A stretch of 42,176 bases of DNA, from assembly GCF_900659615.1 (NCBI RefSeq), contig NZ_CAACUY010000066.1, positions 1-42,176 of the forward strand, written 5' to 3'. Positions 23,842 to 32,743 of the stretch are shown here, piece after piece. The DNA comes from Actinomadura fibrosa. Lineage in GTDB: Bacteria > Actinomycetota > Actinomycetes > Streptosporangiales > Streptosporangiaceae. A model generated the notes under the pieces. It did not search any database and was not told the origin of the DNA. It saw only the letters and a list, made by a program, of their open reading frames with translations. Every line of letters begins with the position of its first letter. Positions within the stretch are counted from its first letter, which is position 1. Made by a program: the position numbers and the translations under genes.

Positions 23842-26800
23842 ATGAGTCGCGACGAGTCAGCCGGGGACGGGGTGCGCAGGCCGCGCTTGGTGACGCGGCC
23901 TCGGGTAGCGCCCGGTCCGCTGCGGGACCTCAAGGATTTGCTGTACGAGCTCTACCTGGAGGCGGGCGCGCCTTCGCTGGACGACATCGCCCGCGACGTC
24001 CTGGACGACGACGATCTCGCGGGGGCGCCGACGCGAGCGACCATCGGCCGCATCATCGGCTCGCCGGATCCGCCCGCCGCACAGGCGGACACCGTCGCGG
24101 TCGCCACCGTGCTGGCTCGCCTGGCGGGCTGGGACGGGCAGGACGCCGCGCGGCGCGTCCGCAAGCTGTGGGTGCAGGCGCGGATGGAGCCGCCGATCGG
24201 CACGCCCATCACCGAGCTCGACGACCCGTTCGCGCTGGAGGTGCATCGTCCGGTCGAGCTTGATGCGTCTGCGGGCCTTCCCGTGCTGCCCGCGTACGTG
24301 CCTCGGGAGCATGACCGGCGGCTCGCAGAGGTCGTCGGCGGGGTGCTCAGCGGACGCAGCGCGATGGCGGTGCTGGTCGGCGGATCGTCCACGGGCAAGA
24401 CGCGGGCATGTTGGGAGGCGGTCCAAGGGCTGCCGGACGGCTGGCGGCTGTGGCACCCGTTCGCCCCGACGCGCCTCGACGCCGCGCTGGCCGAGTTGGC
24501 GAAGGTCGGACCGCGCACGGTCGTCTGGCTGAACGAGACGCAGCTCTACCTGCACACGCCGGGCAGCGACACGGGCGAGCGCGTCGCCGCCGCCTTGCAT
24601 GCCCTGCTCACCGACCGGACACGCGCTCCCGTCCTGGTGCTGGGCACGCTGTGGCCGCAGCACTGGGACGCCCTGACACGTCCGGCCCCGGTGGGCGGCG
24701 CGGCCACGCCGTCGCGCGCCTCCATACTGCTGGCGGGCACCGACATTCCGGTGCCGGAGTCCTTCACGGCCGAGGCGCTGCTCGATCTCCGGCAGGCGGC
24801 CGCCGGGGACGCACGGCTGGCCGCGGCGGAGGAGGAAGCCGAGAACGGGCAGGTCACGCAGTATCTGGCCGGTGTCCCCGAGCTGCTGACCCGATACCGC
24901 AACGCCCGGGCGCCCGTCCGGGCGCTCATCCACGCCGCGATGGACGCCCGCCGCCTCGGCCACGGCCTCGCGCTCCCCCGCGCTCTCCTGGAGGCCGCCG
25001 CACCCGGCTACCTGACCGATCTGGAATGGGACGCGCTGGAGCCCGGCTGGTTGGACGAGGCCCTCGCCTACACGGCCGCACCCTGCAAGGGCGTTCGCGG
25101 GCCGTTGACGCGGATCCGTCCCCGCGCGCCGGGAACATCCGAGGAGCCGCCGCGATACCGCCTGTCCGACTACCTGGAGCAGATCGGACGCCGCGACCGC
25201 ATCGACCTCTGCCCTCCCGCGACGTTCTGGGAGGCGGCGATCACTTCGGCGGACGCTGGATCGTGCGAGCCGCTGTCCCTGGAGGCTCAGTCGCGCGGCC
25301 TCCTCCGGTACGCCGCGCTGCTCCACCGGCGGGCCGCGCACGCCGGTGATGCCTGGAGCGCGCGCAACCTGCTCGTCCTGCTGCACTCGATCGACCCCGG
25401 CACCGTCGCCGCCGAGGCCGAACGGCTCGTCCCGCACCTGGACCTGACCGACGCTTCCGCCGTGGCCTCGTTCATCGACCTGCTGCGAGAGGTGGACGCT
25501 GGCACGGCGCTTAGCCTGCTCTGGGATCGCGATCCGGCGGCGCATGCCGACGTCTCCAACGTCCTCGACGTGACAGTACTGCTCGATGCGTTACGTCGGG
25601 CGGATCGACGGGACGAGCTGGATCGCCTGCTCGCCCGGGACGCCGCCGCGCACGCGGACATGACGAACATGAGCATCGTCGGATCCCTGGTCCGTGCGCT
25701 GAGCGACGCGAGTGCGGGCGAAGCCATGGACGCGCTCCTCGACCGCTCGCCCGAAGTCCGCGCCGCCTGGGAAGCCGCTCCGCACGGCTTCACGGCGGAT
25801 CCATGGCATCTAACCTCGCAGATTCCTGCACCGGATGCGGTGACGGCCAGCCTGCGATTCGACGAAGGTGTCTTGTTTGACGAGGAAGCGTTCGTCAGCT
25901 TGCTGTCGGCTCTGCGCCAAGCGGGCGAGGACCTAGCCGTTCGCCCGGCACCTCAGGTGCCCCAACACGAGAATGAGGACGCGTGGTCACATGACGATCC
26001 CTGGTCCGATGACGACTTTTCCGCGGGGCATCCCCGCCTCCCTACCTTGCCGCGCTCTGACGACGGCTCGATAGCGGAACTGCTCGCTTCTCCGTCCGAC
26101 AAGGACTTCGCGCCCTATCGGTTCCCAGCCGATGACGTGATCGAGGTGATGGACGTCGCGGAGAAGGGAGACGAAGAGGCGGCGGTCGCCCACGCGCGGG
26201 AGGTCGATCTCAAAGACGCCCTCACCGTGGGCTGGTACCTGGATTCCTTCTCTCTGGTCGGCGCGCGTGAGGCGCTCGTCGCGCTCGCGCAGCGTTATCC
26301 GGAGGTGCATGCCAGCCTGGACGACCTGCCCGCCGCGGCCTTCCTGGTGGCGACGCTCCGGAAGATCGGCGCGCCTGGGCGGGCCGACGCGCTTCTCCGC
26401 CGCCTCCTGGACGCGGACGTCACCGACCTTGCACAGTTCGCCATGGCGTTGAGGGTGCTGCGAGACCAGAACGAGCATGACTCCCTCGCCGCGATGCTCG
26501 GCAAAGTCACCGCAATCCCGGTTACCGACTTCCACGGCGCCGTCCGGCTGGCCAAGGCGCTGAACCTGCTCGACGCCCACGACGAGGCCCGGCGGCTGCT
26601 GGAACGCGATCTCGAAGCGCTGGTGGACGACCTGTACGGCGGGGCGTTCCTGCTCGGCGTCCTCCATGGCCTCGGGGCGCGCAAGCGAGTGGACGCGCTG
26701 CTCCAACGCCTCACCCCTATGGTGCTCGCAGACCCGCTGCGCCGGGCCGGACTGGTCGTCCTCCTGCACGAGATCGGCGAGAGCGAGCGGGCCGCCGCGC

Positions 26801-26928
26801 TGGCTCCGGGCGTCGCGGACGCGGGCCTGTTCTACATCGTCAAGCGTGCTCTGCCCGACTGGGAAGACCGGTATAGGTACGGCCGCGAGCCGGACGGCTC
26901 CGCGTCCGGCCCTTGGGATCTTCCATAG
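23842..26928 (+). CDS. large P-loop NTPase with alpha-solenoid repeats (STAND-like)
   Basis: 1028 residues. An N-terminal helical domain (about 25-120: LRDLKDLLYELYLEAGAPSL with ATIGRIIGSPDPP) resembles an XRE-type helix-turn-helix and is common at the front of actinomycete signalling proteins. The P-loop is VGGSSTGKTRACWEAV (Walker A 180-187). The following RTVVWLNETQ strand (W229-E232) takes the Walker B place with N-E instead of D-E. Residues from about 520 on form repeats near 35-40 residues (LLARDAAAHADMTNMSIVGS pattern), interrupted by an acidic, probably disordered insert (ENEDAWSHDDPWSDDDF, about 712-728). The start is uncertain: GGGAGGA lies 14 bases before ATG 23842, and GTG 23871 is an alternative. 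Family function unknown. Confidence 0.75.
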   Translation: MSRDESAGDGVRRPRLVTRPRVAPGPLRDLKDLLYELYLEAGAPSLDDIARDVLDDDDLAGAPTRATIGRIIGSPDPPAAQADTVAVATVLARLAGWDGQDAARRVRKLWVQARMEPPIGTPITELDDPFALEVHRPVELDASAGLPVLPAYVPREHDRRLAEVVGGVLSGRSAMAVLVGGSSTGKTRACWEAVQGLPDGWRLWHPFAPTRLDAALAELAKVGPRTVVWLNETQLYLHTPGSDTGERVAAALHALLTDRTRAPVLVLGTLWPQHWDALTRPAPVGGAATPSRASILLAGTDIPVPESFTAEALLDLRQAAAGDARLAAAEEEAENGQVTQYLAGVPELLTRYRNARAPVRALIHAAMDARRLGHGLALPRALLEAAAPGYLTDLEWDALEPGWLDEALAYTAAPCKGVRGPLTRIRPRAPGTSEEPPRYRLSDYLEQIGRRDRIDLCPPATFWEAAITSADAGSCEPLSLEAQSRGLLRYAALLHRRAAHAGDAWSARNLLVLLHSIDPGTVAAEAERLVPHLDLTDASAVASFIDLLREVDAGTALSLLWDRDPAAHADVSNVLDVTVLLDALRRADRRDELDRLLARDAAAHADMTNMSIVGSLVRALSDASAGEAMDALLDRSPEVRAAWEAAPHGFTADPWHLTSQIPAPDAVTASLRFDEGVLFDEEAFVSLLSALRQAGEDLAVRPAPQVPQHENEDAWSHDDPWSDDDFSAGHPRLPTLPRSDDGSIAELLASPSDKDFAPYRFPADDVIEVMDVAEKGDEEAAVAHAREVDLKDALTVGWYLDSFSLVGAREALVALAQRYPEVHASLDDLPAAAFLVATLRKIGAPGRADALLRRLLDADVTDLAQFAMALRVLRDQNEHDSLAAMLGKVTAIPVTDFHGAVRLAKALNLLDAHDEARRLLERDLEALVDDLYGGAFLLGVLHGLGARKRVDALLQRLTPMVLADPLRRAGLVVLLHEIGESERAAALAPGVADAGLFYIVKRALPDWEDRYRYGREPDGSASGPWDLP

Positions 26929-27041
26929 GCGGACCTGCCCTATCCTCCTAGCCGTTGCCGATCTTCGTCCGATCGGCCCGATAGGCAGTAGGCAGACCTG
27001 CGCGGCCGGACGCCCGGCCGCTGGAAAGGAGCTCCCCCTCC

Positions 27042-27467
27042 ATGCGCACGATCCTGAGCGCCGTGACCGTTGCCGTGGCCGCCGCCCTGCTGGCGGGCTG
27101 CGGCGGAGACGGCAAGGAGGACGCGAAGGCCGCCCCCGCCAAGCGGGGCGCGACCGCCGTGGCGTCCTCCGCTCAGCCGCAGAGCACGGCGGCCGGCGGG
27201 CTGGACGGGACGTGGAAGCCGATCAACAAGAGCCCGATCGCGACGCTCACGATCTCCGGCACCACGGTCACGACCACCGGGAAGCTCGCCTGCTCGGGGA
27301 CGGTGAAGGGCGCGGGCACGGCCAAGGCGTCCATCACCCTGTGCGCGAACGAGCAGGGGCGCGAGAAGGGGACGATCGACCACAAGCCCGGCGCGAACCG
27401 GTTCGTCATCAACTGGGACGGGCCGGCGTGGGGCGGCGACATCGACAGCTTCACCAAGGCGTCCTGA
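27042..27467 (+). CDS. small lipoprotein
   Basis: 141 residues with a lipoprotein signal (MRTILSAVTVAVAAALLAGC, Cys20 lipidated), a low-complexity linker, and a beta-rich domain: GLDGTWKPINKSPIATLTIS then a Cys pair (LACSG, TLCAN). This looks like the small lipocalin-like WD-type lipoproteins of actinomycetes. ATG 27042 has AAAGGAG upstream. The 113-bp gap before it holds an imperfect inverted repeat (CTGCCCTATC 26935-26944, GATAGGCAG 26980-26988) of unknown meaning. Confidence 0.75.
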   Translation: MRTILSAVTVAVAAALLAGCGGDGKEDAKAAPAKRGATAVASSAQPQSTAAGGLDGTWKPINKSPIATLTISGTTVTTTGKLACSGTVKGAGTAKASITLCANEQGREKGTIDHKPGANRFVINWDGPAWGGDIDSFTKAS

Positions 27468-27509
27468 CCGACCGGACGGGGCCGGATGCGGTCATGAGGT
27501 GATCGCGTG

Positions 27510-27538
27510 TTGACGGTCTCCGGGCCGGTTCGTACGGT
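27510..27538 (+). promoter_or_regulatory. sigma-70-type promoter of the sugar dehydrogenase gene
   Basis: TTGACG (27510-27515), a 17-base spacer and TACGGT (27533-27538) form a good housekeeping promoter. The start site would be near 27545, just ahead of the LacI-type operator. Confidence 0.65.
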
Positions 27539-27553
27539 CGAGAAAGCGTTTGC

Positions 27554-27567
27554 TGAAAGCGCTTTCA
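27554..27567. promoter_or_regulatory. LacI/cre-type operator
   Basis: TGAAAGCGCTTTCA is a perfect 14-bp palindrome with the central CG of LacI-family operators, equal in form to a catabolite-responsive element. It lies about 10 bases past the predicted start site and 23 bases before the ATG, a position suited to repression. No LacI-family gene is in the window. Confidence 0.75.
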
Positions 27568-27589
27568 CCACGCACGGGAGGCCCGTCGC

Positions 27590-29071
27590 ATGCCGAAGTC
27601 ACGTTGGAGCGTGCTCGCCGCCACCGGGGTCCTGGCCGGACTGCTCGCGGCCCCGGGCACGGCGGTCGCGGACGGCGCGGTCCACGACCCGATCCCGGAG
27701 GACCCCGCGCCGTCCGGCCTGGGCCTGACGCTCCAGGAGATCGCCGCCTTCCCCAAGTCGGAGCCCACTCCCCCGCCCACGGACCAGCGGCTGGTCCGGC
27801 ACGCCCGCATCAACTACGTCGGTGAGCTGCCCGACCGCTCGGGGCGGAAGTACGTCCCGGACCTCAACGGCAAGCTGTACTTCCTCGCCAAGGGGTCGTC
27901 CACGCCGACGACCTACCTGGACGTCGGCGCGACGTTCGCGCCGCAGTTCTTCTCCGGGCGCGGCATGGGGCAGGGGTTCGGCTTCGCGGCGTTCCATCCC
28001 GACTTCGCCAGGAACGGCAAGTTCTACACGGTGCACACCGAGCTGGCCTCCGCCACGACGGCCGCCCCGGACTACGTGCAGGCCGGCACGATCCTGTACC
28101 ACGGCGTCATCACCGAGTGGACGGCGAAGGACCCGTCCGCGAACGCGTTCGAGGGCACGCGCCGGGAGGTCCTGCGGATCGGGTTCGGTGGGCAGATCCA
28201 CGGCATCCAGCAGATCGACTTCAATCCGACCGCGAGGCGGCACGGCGCCGACTACGGCAAGCTCTACGTCGCGGTGGGCGACGGCGGCCAGGGCGTCCGC
28301 AACGGCGAGCCGCAGAGCCTGTCGCTGCCGCACGGCAAGATCCTGCGCATCGACCCGTCCGGGAGGAACAGCGCGAACGGCGAGTACGGGGTCCCCGCCG
28401 ACAACCCGTTCACCGGACGGGCCGGGGCGCTCGGCGAGATCTACGCCCTCGGCATGCGGGACCCGCACCGCTTCAGCTGGGACCGGAGGTGGCCGCACCG
28501 CTTGCTGCTCGGGCACATCGGTGAGAAGACGATCGAGTCGGTGTACGAGGTGCGGCCGGGCGCCAATCTGGGGTGGAGCGAGCGTGAGGGGACGTGGGTG
28601 TTCGACAAGGCGACCGCGAACCCGTGCGACCGCCTGTACCCGCTCCCGGCGGACGACGCGAAGTACGGCTACACGTATCCGCTGGCCATGTACGACCACA
28701 ACCCGCCGCCGGACTGGAACTGCACGGACGACGTCGGGCACGCGATCTCCGGCGGGTTCGTGTACCGGGGCGCGCGGGTGCCCGCGCTGCGCGGCAAGTA
28801 CGTGTTCGGCGACATCGTGGACGGGCGCGTCTTCTTCACCTACGACCGGCAGATGAGGCTCGGCGCGCCCCGGGCGCCGATCTACACGCTCGGGGTGTTC
28901 GGCCAGGACGGGAGGCCGGCGACCATGCAGGACCTCGGCGCCGTCGGCGCGACCGGCAGCCCGACGCGGGTCGATCTCCGGTTCGGCACCGACGCGGCGG
29001 GTGAGCTGTACCTGCTGGCCAAGTCGAACGGCAAGGTCTGGAAGGTCACCGGAGTCCGCCCCTACCGCTGA
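27590..29071 (+). CDS. secreted PQQ-type glucose/sorbosone dehydrogenase-like protein
   Basis: 493 residues with a Sec signal peptide (cleavage near AVADG) and a six-bladed beta-propeller of the glucose/sorbosone dehydrogenase family: GMGQGFGFAAFHPDF, GQIHGIQQIDFNP, KLYVAVGDGG, GKILRIDPSG, YALGMRDPHRFSWD, ANLGWSEREG, GHAISGGFVYRG, GKYVFGDIVDGRVFF. These enzymes oxidise sugars outside the membrane with PQQ; whether PQQ is bound here cannot be seen, and no PQQ biosynthesis genes are present. ATG 27590 has GGGAGG upstream. Expression is probably sugar-controlled through the LacI-type operator. It ends in a hairpin shared with the convergent dehydrogenase. Confidence 0.88.
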   Translation: MPKSRWSVLAATGVLAGLLAAPGTAVADGAVHDPIPEDPAPSGLGLTLQEIAAFPKSEPTPPPTDQRLVRHARINYVGELPDRSGRKYVPDLNGKLYFLAKGSSTPTTYLDVGATFAPQFFSGRGMGQGFGFAAFHPDFARNGKFYTVHTELASATTAAPDYVQAGTILYHGVITEWTAKDPSANAFEGTRREVLRIGFGGQIHGIQQIDFNPTARRHGADYGKLYVAVGDGGQGVRNGEPQSLSLPHGKILRIDPSGRNSANGEYGVPADNPFTGRAGALGEIYALGMRDPHRFSWDRRWPHRLLLGHIGEKTIESVYEVRPGANLGWSEREGTWVFDKATANPCDRLYPLPADDAKYGYTYPLAMYDHNPPPDWNCTDDVGHAISGGFVYRGARVPALRGKYVFGDIVDGRVFFTYDRQMRLGAPRAPIYTLGVFGQDGRPATMQDLGAVGATGSPTRVDLRFGTDAAGELYLLAKSNGKVWKVTGVRPYR

Positions 29072-29103
29072 CCGGCCCCGCGCAGGCCCGCCGTCCGCGA
29101 CCG

Positions 29104-29135
29104 CCGGGCCGGTGACCTCCCGGCCACCGGCCCGG
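29104..29135. terminator. bidirectional hairpin terminator
   Basis: CCGGGCCGGTG (29104-29114) pairs perfectly with CACCGGCCCGG (29125-29135) around a 10-base loop, between the convergent sugar dehydrogenase and acyl-CoA dehydrogenase genes. Confidence 0.7.
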
Positions 29136-29148
29136 TCGGATCGCGGTG

Positions 29149-30291
29149 TCAGACGCCGAGGGAGCGGCCGATGATCTCCTTCATGATCTCGGTGGTGCCG
29201 CCGAAGATCGTCTGGATGCGGACGTCCTGGTAGGCCTTGGCGATCGGGTACTCGGTCATGTAGCCGTAGCCGCCGTGGAGCTGGACGCAGCGGTCGACGA
29301 CCCTCTTGAGCAGCTCGGTGTTCCAGTACTTCAGCATCGCGGCCTCGTCGACGCCCAGCTCGCCCTTGCTCTCCTTGACGACGCACTCGTCGGTGAAGGA
29401 GCGGGTGACGGTGAGCTCGGTCTTCATCTCGGCGAGCGTGAACCGGTTGTGCTGGAACTTGCCGATCGGGCGGCCGAACGCCTCGCGGGTCTTGCAGTAC
29501 TCCAGGGTCTGCTCGAAGGCGGTCTCGGCGGCGGCCTGCGCGGTGACGCCGATGGACAGCCGCTCGCGGGCGAGGTTCTGCATCAGGTAGATGAAGCCCA
29601 TGCCCTCCTCGCCGAGGAGGTTCGCGGCGGGGACGCGGACGTTGTCGAAGAACAGCTCGGCGGTGTCCTGGGCGTGCATGCCGACCTTGTCGAGGTTGCG
29701 GCCGCGCTCGAAGCCGTCCATGCCGCGCTCGACGACGAGGAGGCTGACGCCCTTCGCCCCGGCGGACGGGTCGGTCTTCGCCACGACGATCACGAGGTCG
29801 GCGAGGATGCCGTTGGAGATGAAGGTCTTGGAGCCGTTCAGGACGTAGTCGTCGCCGTCCCTGACCGCGGTGGTCTTGATGCCCTGGAGGTCGGAACCGG
29901 CGGCGGGCTCGGTCATCGCGATGCCGGTGATGATCTCGCCGGAGCAGTAGCCGGGGATCCAGCGCGCCTTCTGCTCGTCGTTGGCGAGCTGACGCAGGTA
30001 GCCGCCGTTGATGTCGTTGTGGACGGAGAAGCCGGGACCGTGCACGCCCGCCTTGGCGAGCTCCTCGTTCAGCACCACGTAGTAGCGGTAGTCGGGGTCG
30101 CCGCCGCCGCCGAACTCCTCGGGCATGTCGATGCCGAGCAGGCCCTGGCGTCCCGCGGCGAGCCACACGTCGCGGGAGACGATGCCGTCCTTCTCCCACT
30201 GCTCGTGGTACGGCGCGATCTCCTTCTCGATGAAGGACCGGACCATGTCGCGGAACGCCTCGTGCTCCGCGGTGAAGATGTCCCGTGCCAT
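29149..30291 (-). CDS. acyl-CoA dehydrogenase
   Basis: 380-residue FAD-dependent acyl-CoA dehydrogenase, first step of fatty acid beta-oxidation. It has the N-terminal FIEKEIAPYHEQWEKDG region, the flavin-binding AMTEPAAGSDLQGIKTTA, the SKTFISNG strand, and the C-terminal RCVQLHGGYGYMTEYPIAKAYQD then IFGGTTEIM, where the Glu of TTEIM is the catalytic base in this branch. ATG 30291 has GAGGGAG upstream. Divergent from the MerR gene, which shares a dyad in the gap, and thus probably regulated by it. Confidence 0.93.
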   Translation of the reverse strand: MARDIFTAEHEAFRDMVRSFIEKEIAPYHEQWEKDGIVSRDVWLAAGRQGLLGIDMPEEFGGGGDPDYRYYVVLNEELAKAGVHGPGFSVHNDINGGYLRQLANDEQKARWIPGYCSGEIITGIAMTEPAAGSDLQGIKTTAVRDGDDYVLNGSKTFISNGILADLVIVVAKTDPSAGAKGVSLLVVERGMDGFERGRNLDKVGMHAQDTAELFFDNVRVPAANLLGEEGMGFIYLMQNLARERLSIGVTAQAAAETAFEQTLEYCKTREAFGRPIGKFQHNRFTLAEMKTELTVTRSFTDECVVKESKGELGVDEAAMLKYWNTELLKRVVDRCVQLHGGYGYMTEYPIAKAYQDVRIQTIFGGTTEIMKEIIGRSLGV

Positions 30292-30334
30292 CCGGCGGTC
30301 TCCCTCGGTAAGTGCGTACTGATACAGGGATAAT

Positions 30335-30353
30335 GTAACACTGGCACTGTCAC
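30335..30353. promoter_or_regulatory. dyad between acyl-CoA dehydrogenase and MerR genes
   Basis: GTAACACTGGCACTGTCAC is an imperfect palindrome: nine-base arms around a central G with seven of nine pairs matching. It lies in the 117-bp divergent gap, nearer the dehydrogenase, and is the best candidate MerR binding site. The promoter elements are not clear. Confidence 0.5.
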
Positions 30354-30408
30354 ATGGCTGGACGCCGGGTCGGGGCCCGGCCGCGGCGGACCCGGACGAG
30401 GAGGCGCG

Positions 30409-31110
30409 GTGGAGCTCACCGTCGACGAGTTGGCGGCGCGCGCGGGCGTGACCGTCCGCACGGTGCGCTTCTACGCCGGGCGCGGGCTGCTGCCCCCGCC
30501 GCGCCTGCGCGGGCGCACCGGCCTCTACGGGGATGAGCACCTGGCGCGGCTCGAGCTCGTCCGCGAACTCCAGTCGCTCGGGCTGACCCTGGCCGCGATC
30601 GAGCAGCACCTGGCGAGGATCCCCCTGGACGCGGCGCCCGAGGACCTGGCGTTGCAGCGGGCGCTGCTGTCGCCGTGGGCGCCCGAGCGTCCCGAGGACC
30701 TCGACCGGCACGAGCTGGACCGGCGGGCCGGGCGGCACCTCGACGACGAGACCCTCAAGCGGCTGGAGGCACTCGGCGTGGTCGAGCTCGTCTCCGCGGA
30801 CGCGGTGCGCGTCGTCAGCCCGGCCCTGCTCGGCATCAGCGCGGAGCTGGCCGAGCTGCCGCTGCCCCTCGACACGCTGATCGCCTCGCACGAGGCCGTC
30901 GAGCGGCACACCACGGCGCTCGCCGCCGAGCTGCAGCAGGTGTTCCAGGACACCGTCGTCCGCCCCTACCGGGAGGGCGGGCGGGCCCCCGAGGAGCGCG
31001 GGCGGCTGCTGGAGCTCGCCGGGAAGCTGAAGCCGCTGATGATCCAGTCGGTGGTGACGTCGTTCCAGCGGGCCGTCGACAAGGCGATCCGCCGCTCGAC
31101 GCATCGCTGA
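30409..31110 (+). CDS. MerR-family transcriptional regulator
   Basis: 233 residues. The N-terminal winged helix is MerR-type (YSVDE-like TVDELAARAGVTVRTVRFYA then GRGLLPPPRLRGRTGLYGDEHLARL), followed by the coiled dimer helix and a long, Leu/Glu-rich C-terminal domain unlike metal-sensing MerR proteins (no Cys). Probably senses an acyl-CoA or similar metabolite. GTG 30409 has GAGGAGG five bases upstream. Divergent from the acyl-CoA dehydrogenase gene. Confidence 0.9.
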   Translation: MELTVDELAARAGVTVRTVRFYAGRGLLPPPRLRGRTGLYGDEHLARLELVRELQSLGLTLAAIEQHLARIPLDAAPEDLALQRALLSPWAPERPEDLDRHELDRRAGRHLDDETLKRLEALGVVELVSADAVRVVSPALLGISAELAELPLPLDTLIASHEAVERHTTALAAELQQVFQDTVVRPYREGGRAPEERGRLLELAGKLKPLMIQSVVTSFQRAVDKAIRRSTHR

Positions 31111-31114
31111 CCCG

Positions 31115-32743
31115 CTAGGAGTCCTTCCACTCCTCGCCCTCGTACTCGACGAGGCGCGGGTGGACGAGGGTGTTGACGTCCACGTTCCGGGACCGGCGGT
31201 CCTTGGGGAAGACGGTGGCGGCGCGGAGGAGGTCGGCGTCGAGGAAGCGCAGGTCGGGGACGTCCCGGCTCAGCGTGAGCGCGGGCGGCCGCGGGGTCGG
31301 GGCGGCGAGCACGAAGCCCCAGTCGCCGAAGCTCGGCACGTCCACGTGGTACGGGACGGTCGCGAGCCCGGCCGCGGCGATCGACTTCTGGATGCTCCAG
31401 AACGACTTCGGCGCGAAGTACGGCGAGCCCGACTGGACGACCACGCGGCCGCCGGGGGCCAGGGCCCGCTTGACCAGGCCGTAGAACTCGACGGAGTAGA
31501 GCTTGGCGGTGGAGACGTCGTCGGGGTCCGGCATGTCCACGATGACGGCGTCGTACCGCTGGTCGAGGCGCCGCAGCCAGGAGAACGCGTCGGCGTTGAC
31601 GACCGTGGCGCGCGGGTCGTCGAGCGAACCGCGGTTCAGGGACGCGATCGGCCCGTACGTGCGGGCGAGGCGGATCATCTCCGGGTCGAGCTCGACGAGC
31701 GTCGCGCTGGCGACGTCCCGGTAGCGGAGCACCTCGCGCAGGGCGAGGCCGTCGCCGCCGCCGAGGATCAGCACGCGCCCGTGCGGGCCCGCCATCAGCG
31801 GATGGACGAGCGACTCGTGGTAGCGGTACTCGTCCGCGGAGGAGAACTGGAGGTCGCCGTTCAGGAAGAGCCGCACGTCGGACGCGCCCGACAGCGTCAC
31901 CTTCCGCGTGATCACGATCTCCTGGTACGGGGTGCGCTCGGCGACCGCGATCGGGTCGGAGTACAGCGCCTGCCGCGCCGACACCTCGAACCCGTCCGCG
32001 AGCGCGTACGTCCCGCACAGGACGGCGAGGACCGCGACCATCCCGCCCCACAGCGCGGCCTGCGCGGCGCGGCCGAGCCGGCGGCGGAACAGCCAGAGCA
32101 CGACCGCGATCCCGGCGACCGCGTTCACGACGCCGACGAGCAGCGCGCCCTTGATGTGCCCGAACGCGGGCAGCAGCAGGAACGGGAACGCGAGGCCGCC
32201 GACGAGCGCCCCGACGTAGTCGGCCGCGAACAGGTCGGCGACCGCGCTGCCCGCGTCCTGCCGCCGGATCCGCTGGAGCAGCGTCATCAGCAGCGGGATC
32301 TCCGCGCCGATCAGCGCCCCGACCGCGAACGCGACCACCACGAGCGCCGGGACGTACAGGTCGAGCCACGCGAACGCCGCGTACAGCATCAGCACCGACA
32401 GGCCGCCGACCAGCGCGAGCGCGCCCTCGACGACGGCGAACGCCACGACCGGGCGTCCCTGGAGCGGCTTGGCCAGCAGCGACCCGACGCCCATCGCGAA
32501 CACCATCACCGACAGGACGATCGACGCCTGCGTGACCGAGTTGCCGACGAGGTAGCTGCCGAGCGCGACCAGCGCCAGCTCGTACACCAGGCCGCACGCC
32601 GCGCAGGCGAACACCGCGGCGAGGACCAGGGCACGCGCGGCCCGCGCGGGGACCCCCAGCGCGGGCGGGTCGGGTGCGGGCGGGTCGGGTGCGGCCCCCT
32701 CGTCCGTGGACGGGGAGGTCCGGTCGAGGTCCGGGGCGGTCAG
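31115..32743 (-). CDS. membrane-fused spermidine synthase-like aminopropyltransferase
   Basis: About 542 residues. The N-terminal half holds about seven membrane helices (FACAACGLVYELALVALGSYL, IVLSVMVFAMGVGSLLA and onward). The C-terminal half (from about 260) is a spermidine-synthase methyltransferase fold: YQEIVITRK, LFLNGDLQFSSADEYRYHE, VLILGGGDGLALREVL and the DMPDPDDVSTAKLYS active-site loop. It would transfer aminopropyl or a related group, here at the membrane. The start is a problem: the first GTG (32614) lies inside helix 1 without a ribosome binding site. The frame is open upstream to a CTG at 32743 that overlaps the DUF350 stop as CTGA, and I use that. Last gene of a five-gene operon. 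Confidence 0.85.
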   Translation of the reverse strand: MTAPDLDRTSPSTDEGAAPDPPAPDPPALGVPARAARALVLAAVFACAACGLVYELALVALGSYLVGNSVTQASIVLSVMVFAMGVGSLLAKPLQGRPVVAFAVVEGALALVGGLSVLMLYAAFAWLDLYVPALVVVAFAVGALIGAEIPLLMTLLQRIRRQDAGSAVADLFAADYVGALVGGLAFPFLLLPAFGHIKGALLVGVVNAVAGIAVVLWLFRRRLGRAAQAALWGGMVAVLAVLCGTYALADGFEVSARQALYSDPIAVAERTPYQEIVITRKVTLSGASDVRLFLNGDLQFSSADEYRYHESLVHPLMAGPHGRVLILGGGDGLALREVLRYRDVASATLVELDPEMIRLARTYGPIASLNRGSLDDPRATVVNADAFSWLRRLDQRYDAVIVDMPDPDDVSTAKLYSVEFYGLVKRALAPGGRVVVQSGSPYFAPKSFWSIQKSIAAAGLATVPYHVDVPSFGDWGFVLAAPTPRPPALTLSRDVPDLRFLDADLLRAATVFPKDRRSRNVDVNTLVHPRLVEYEGEEWKDS

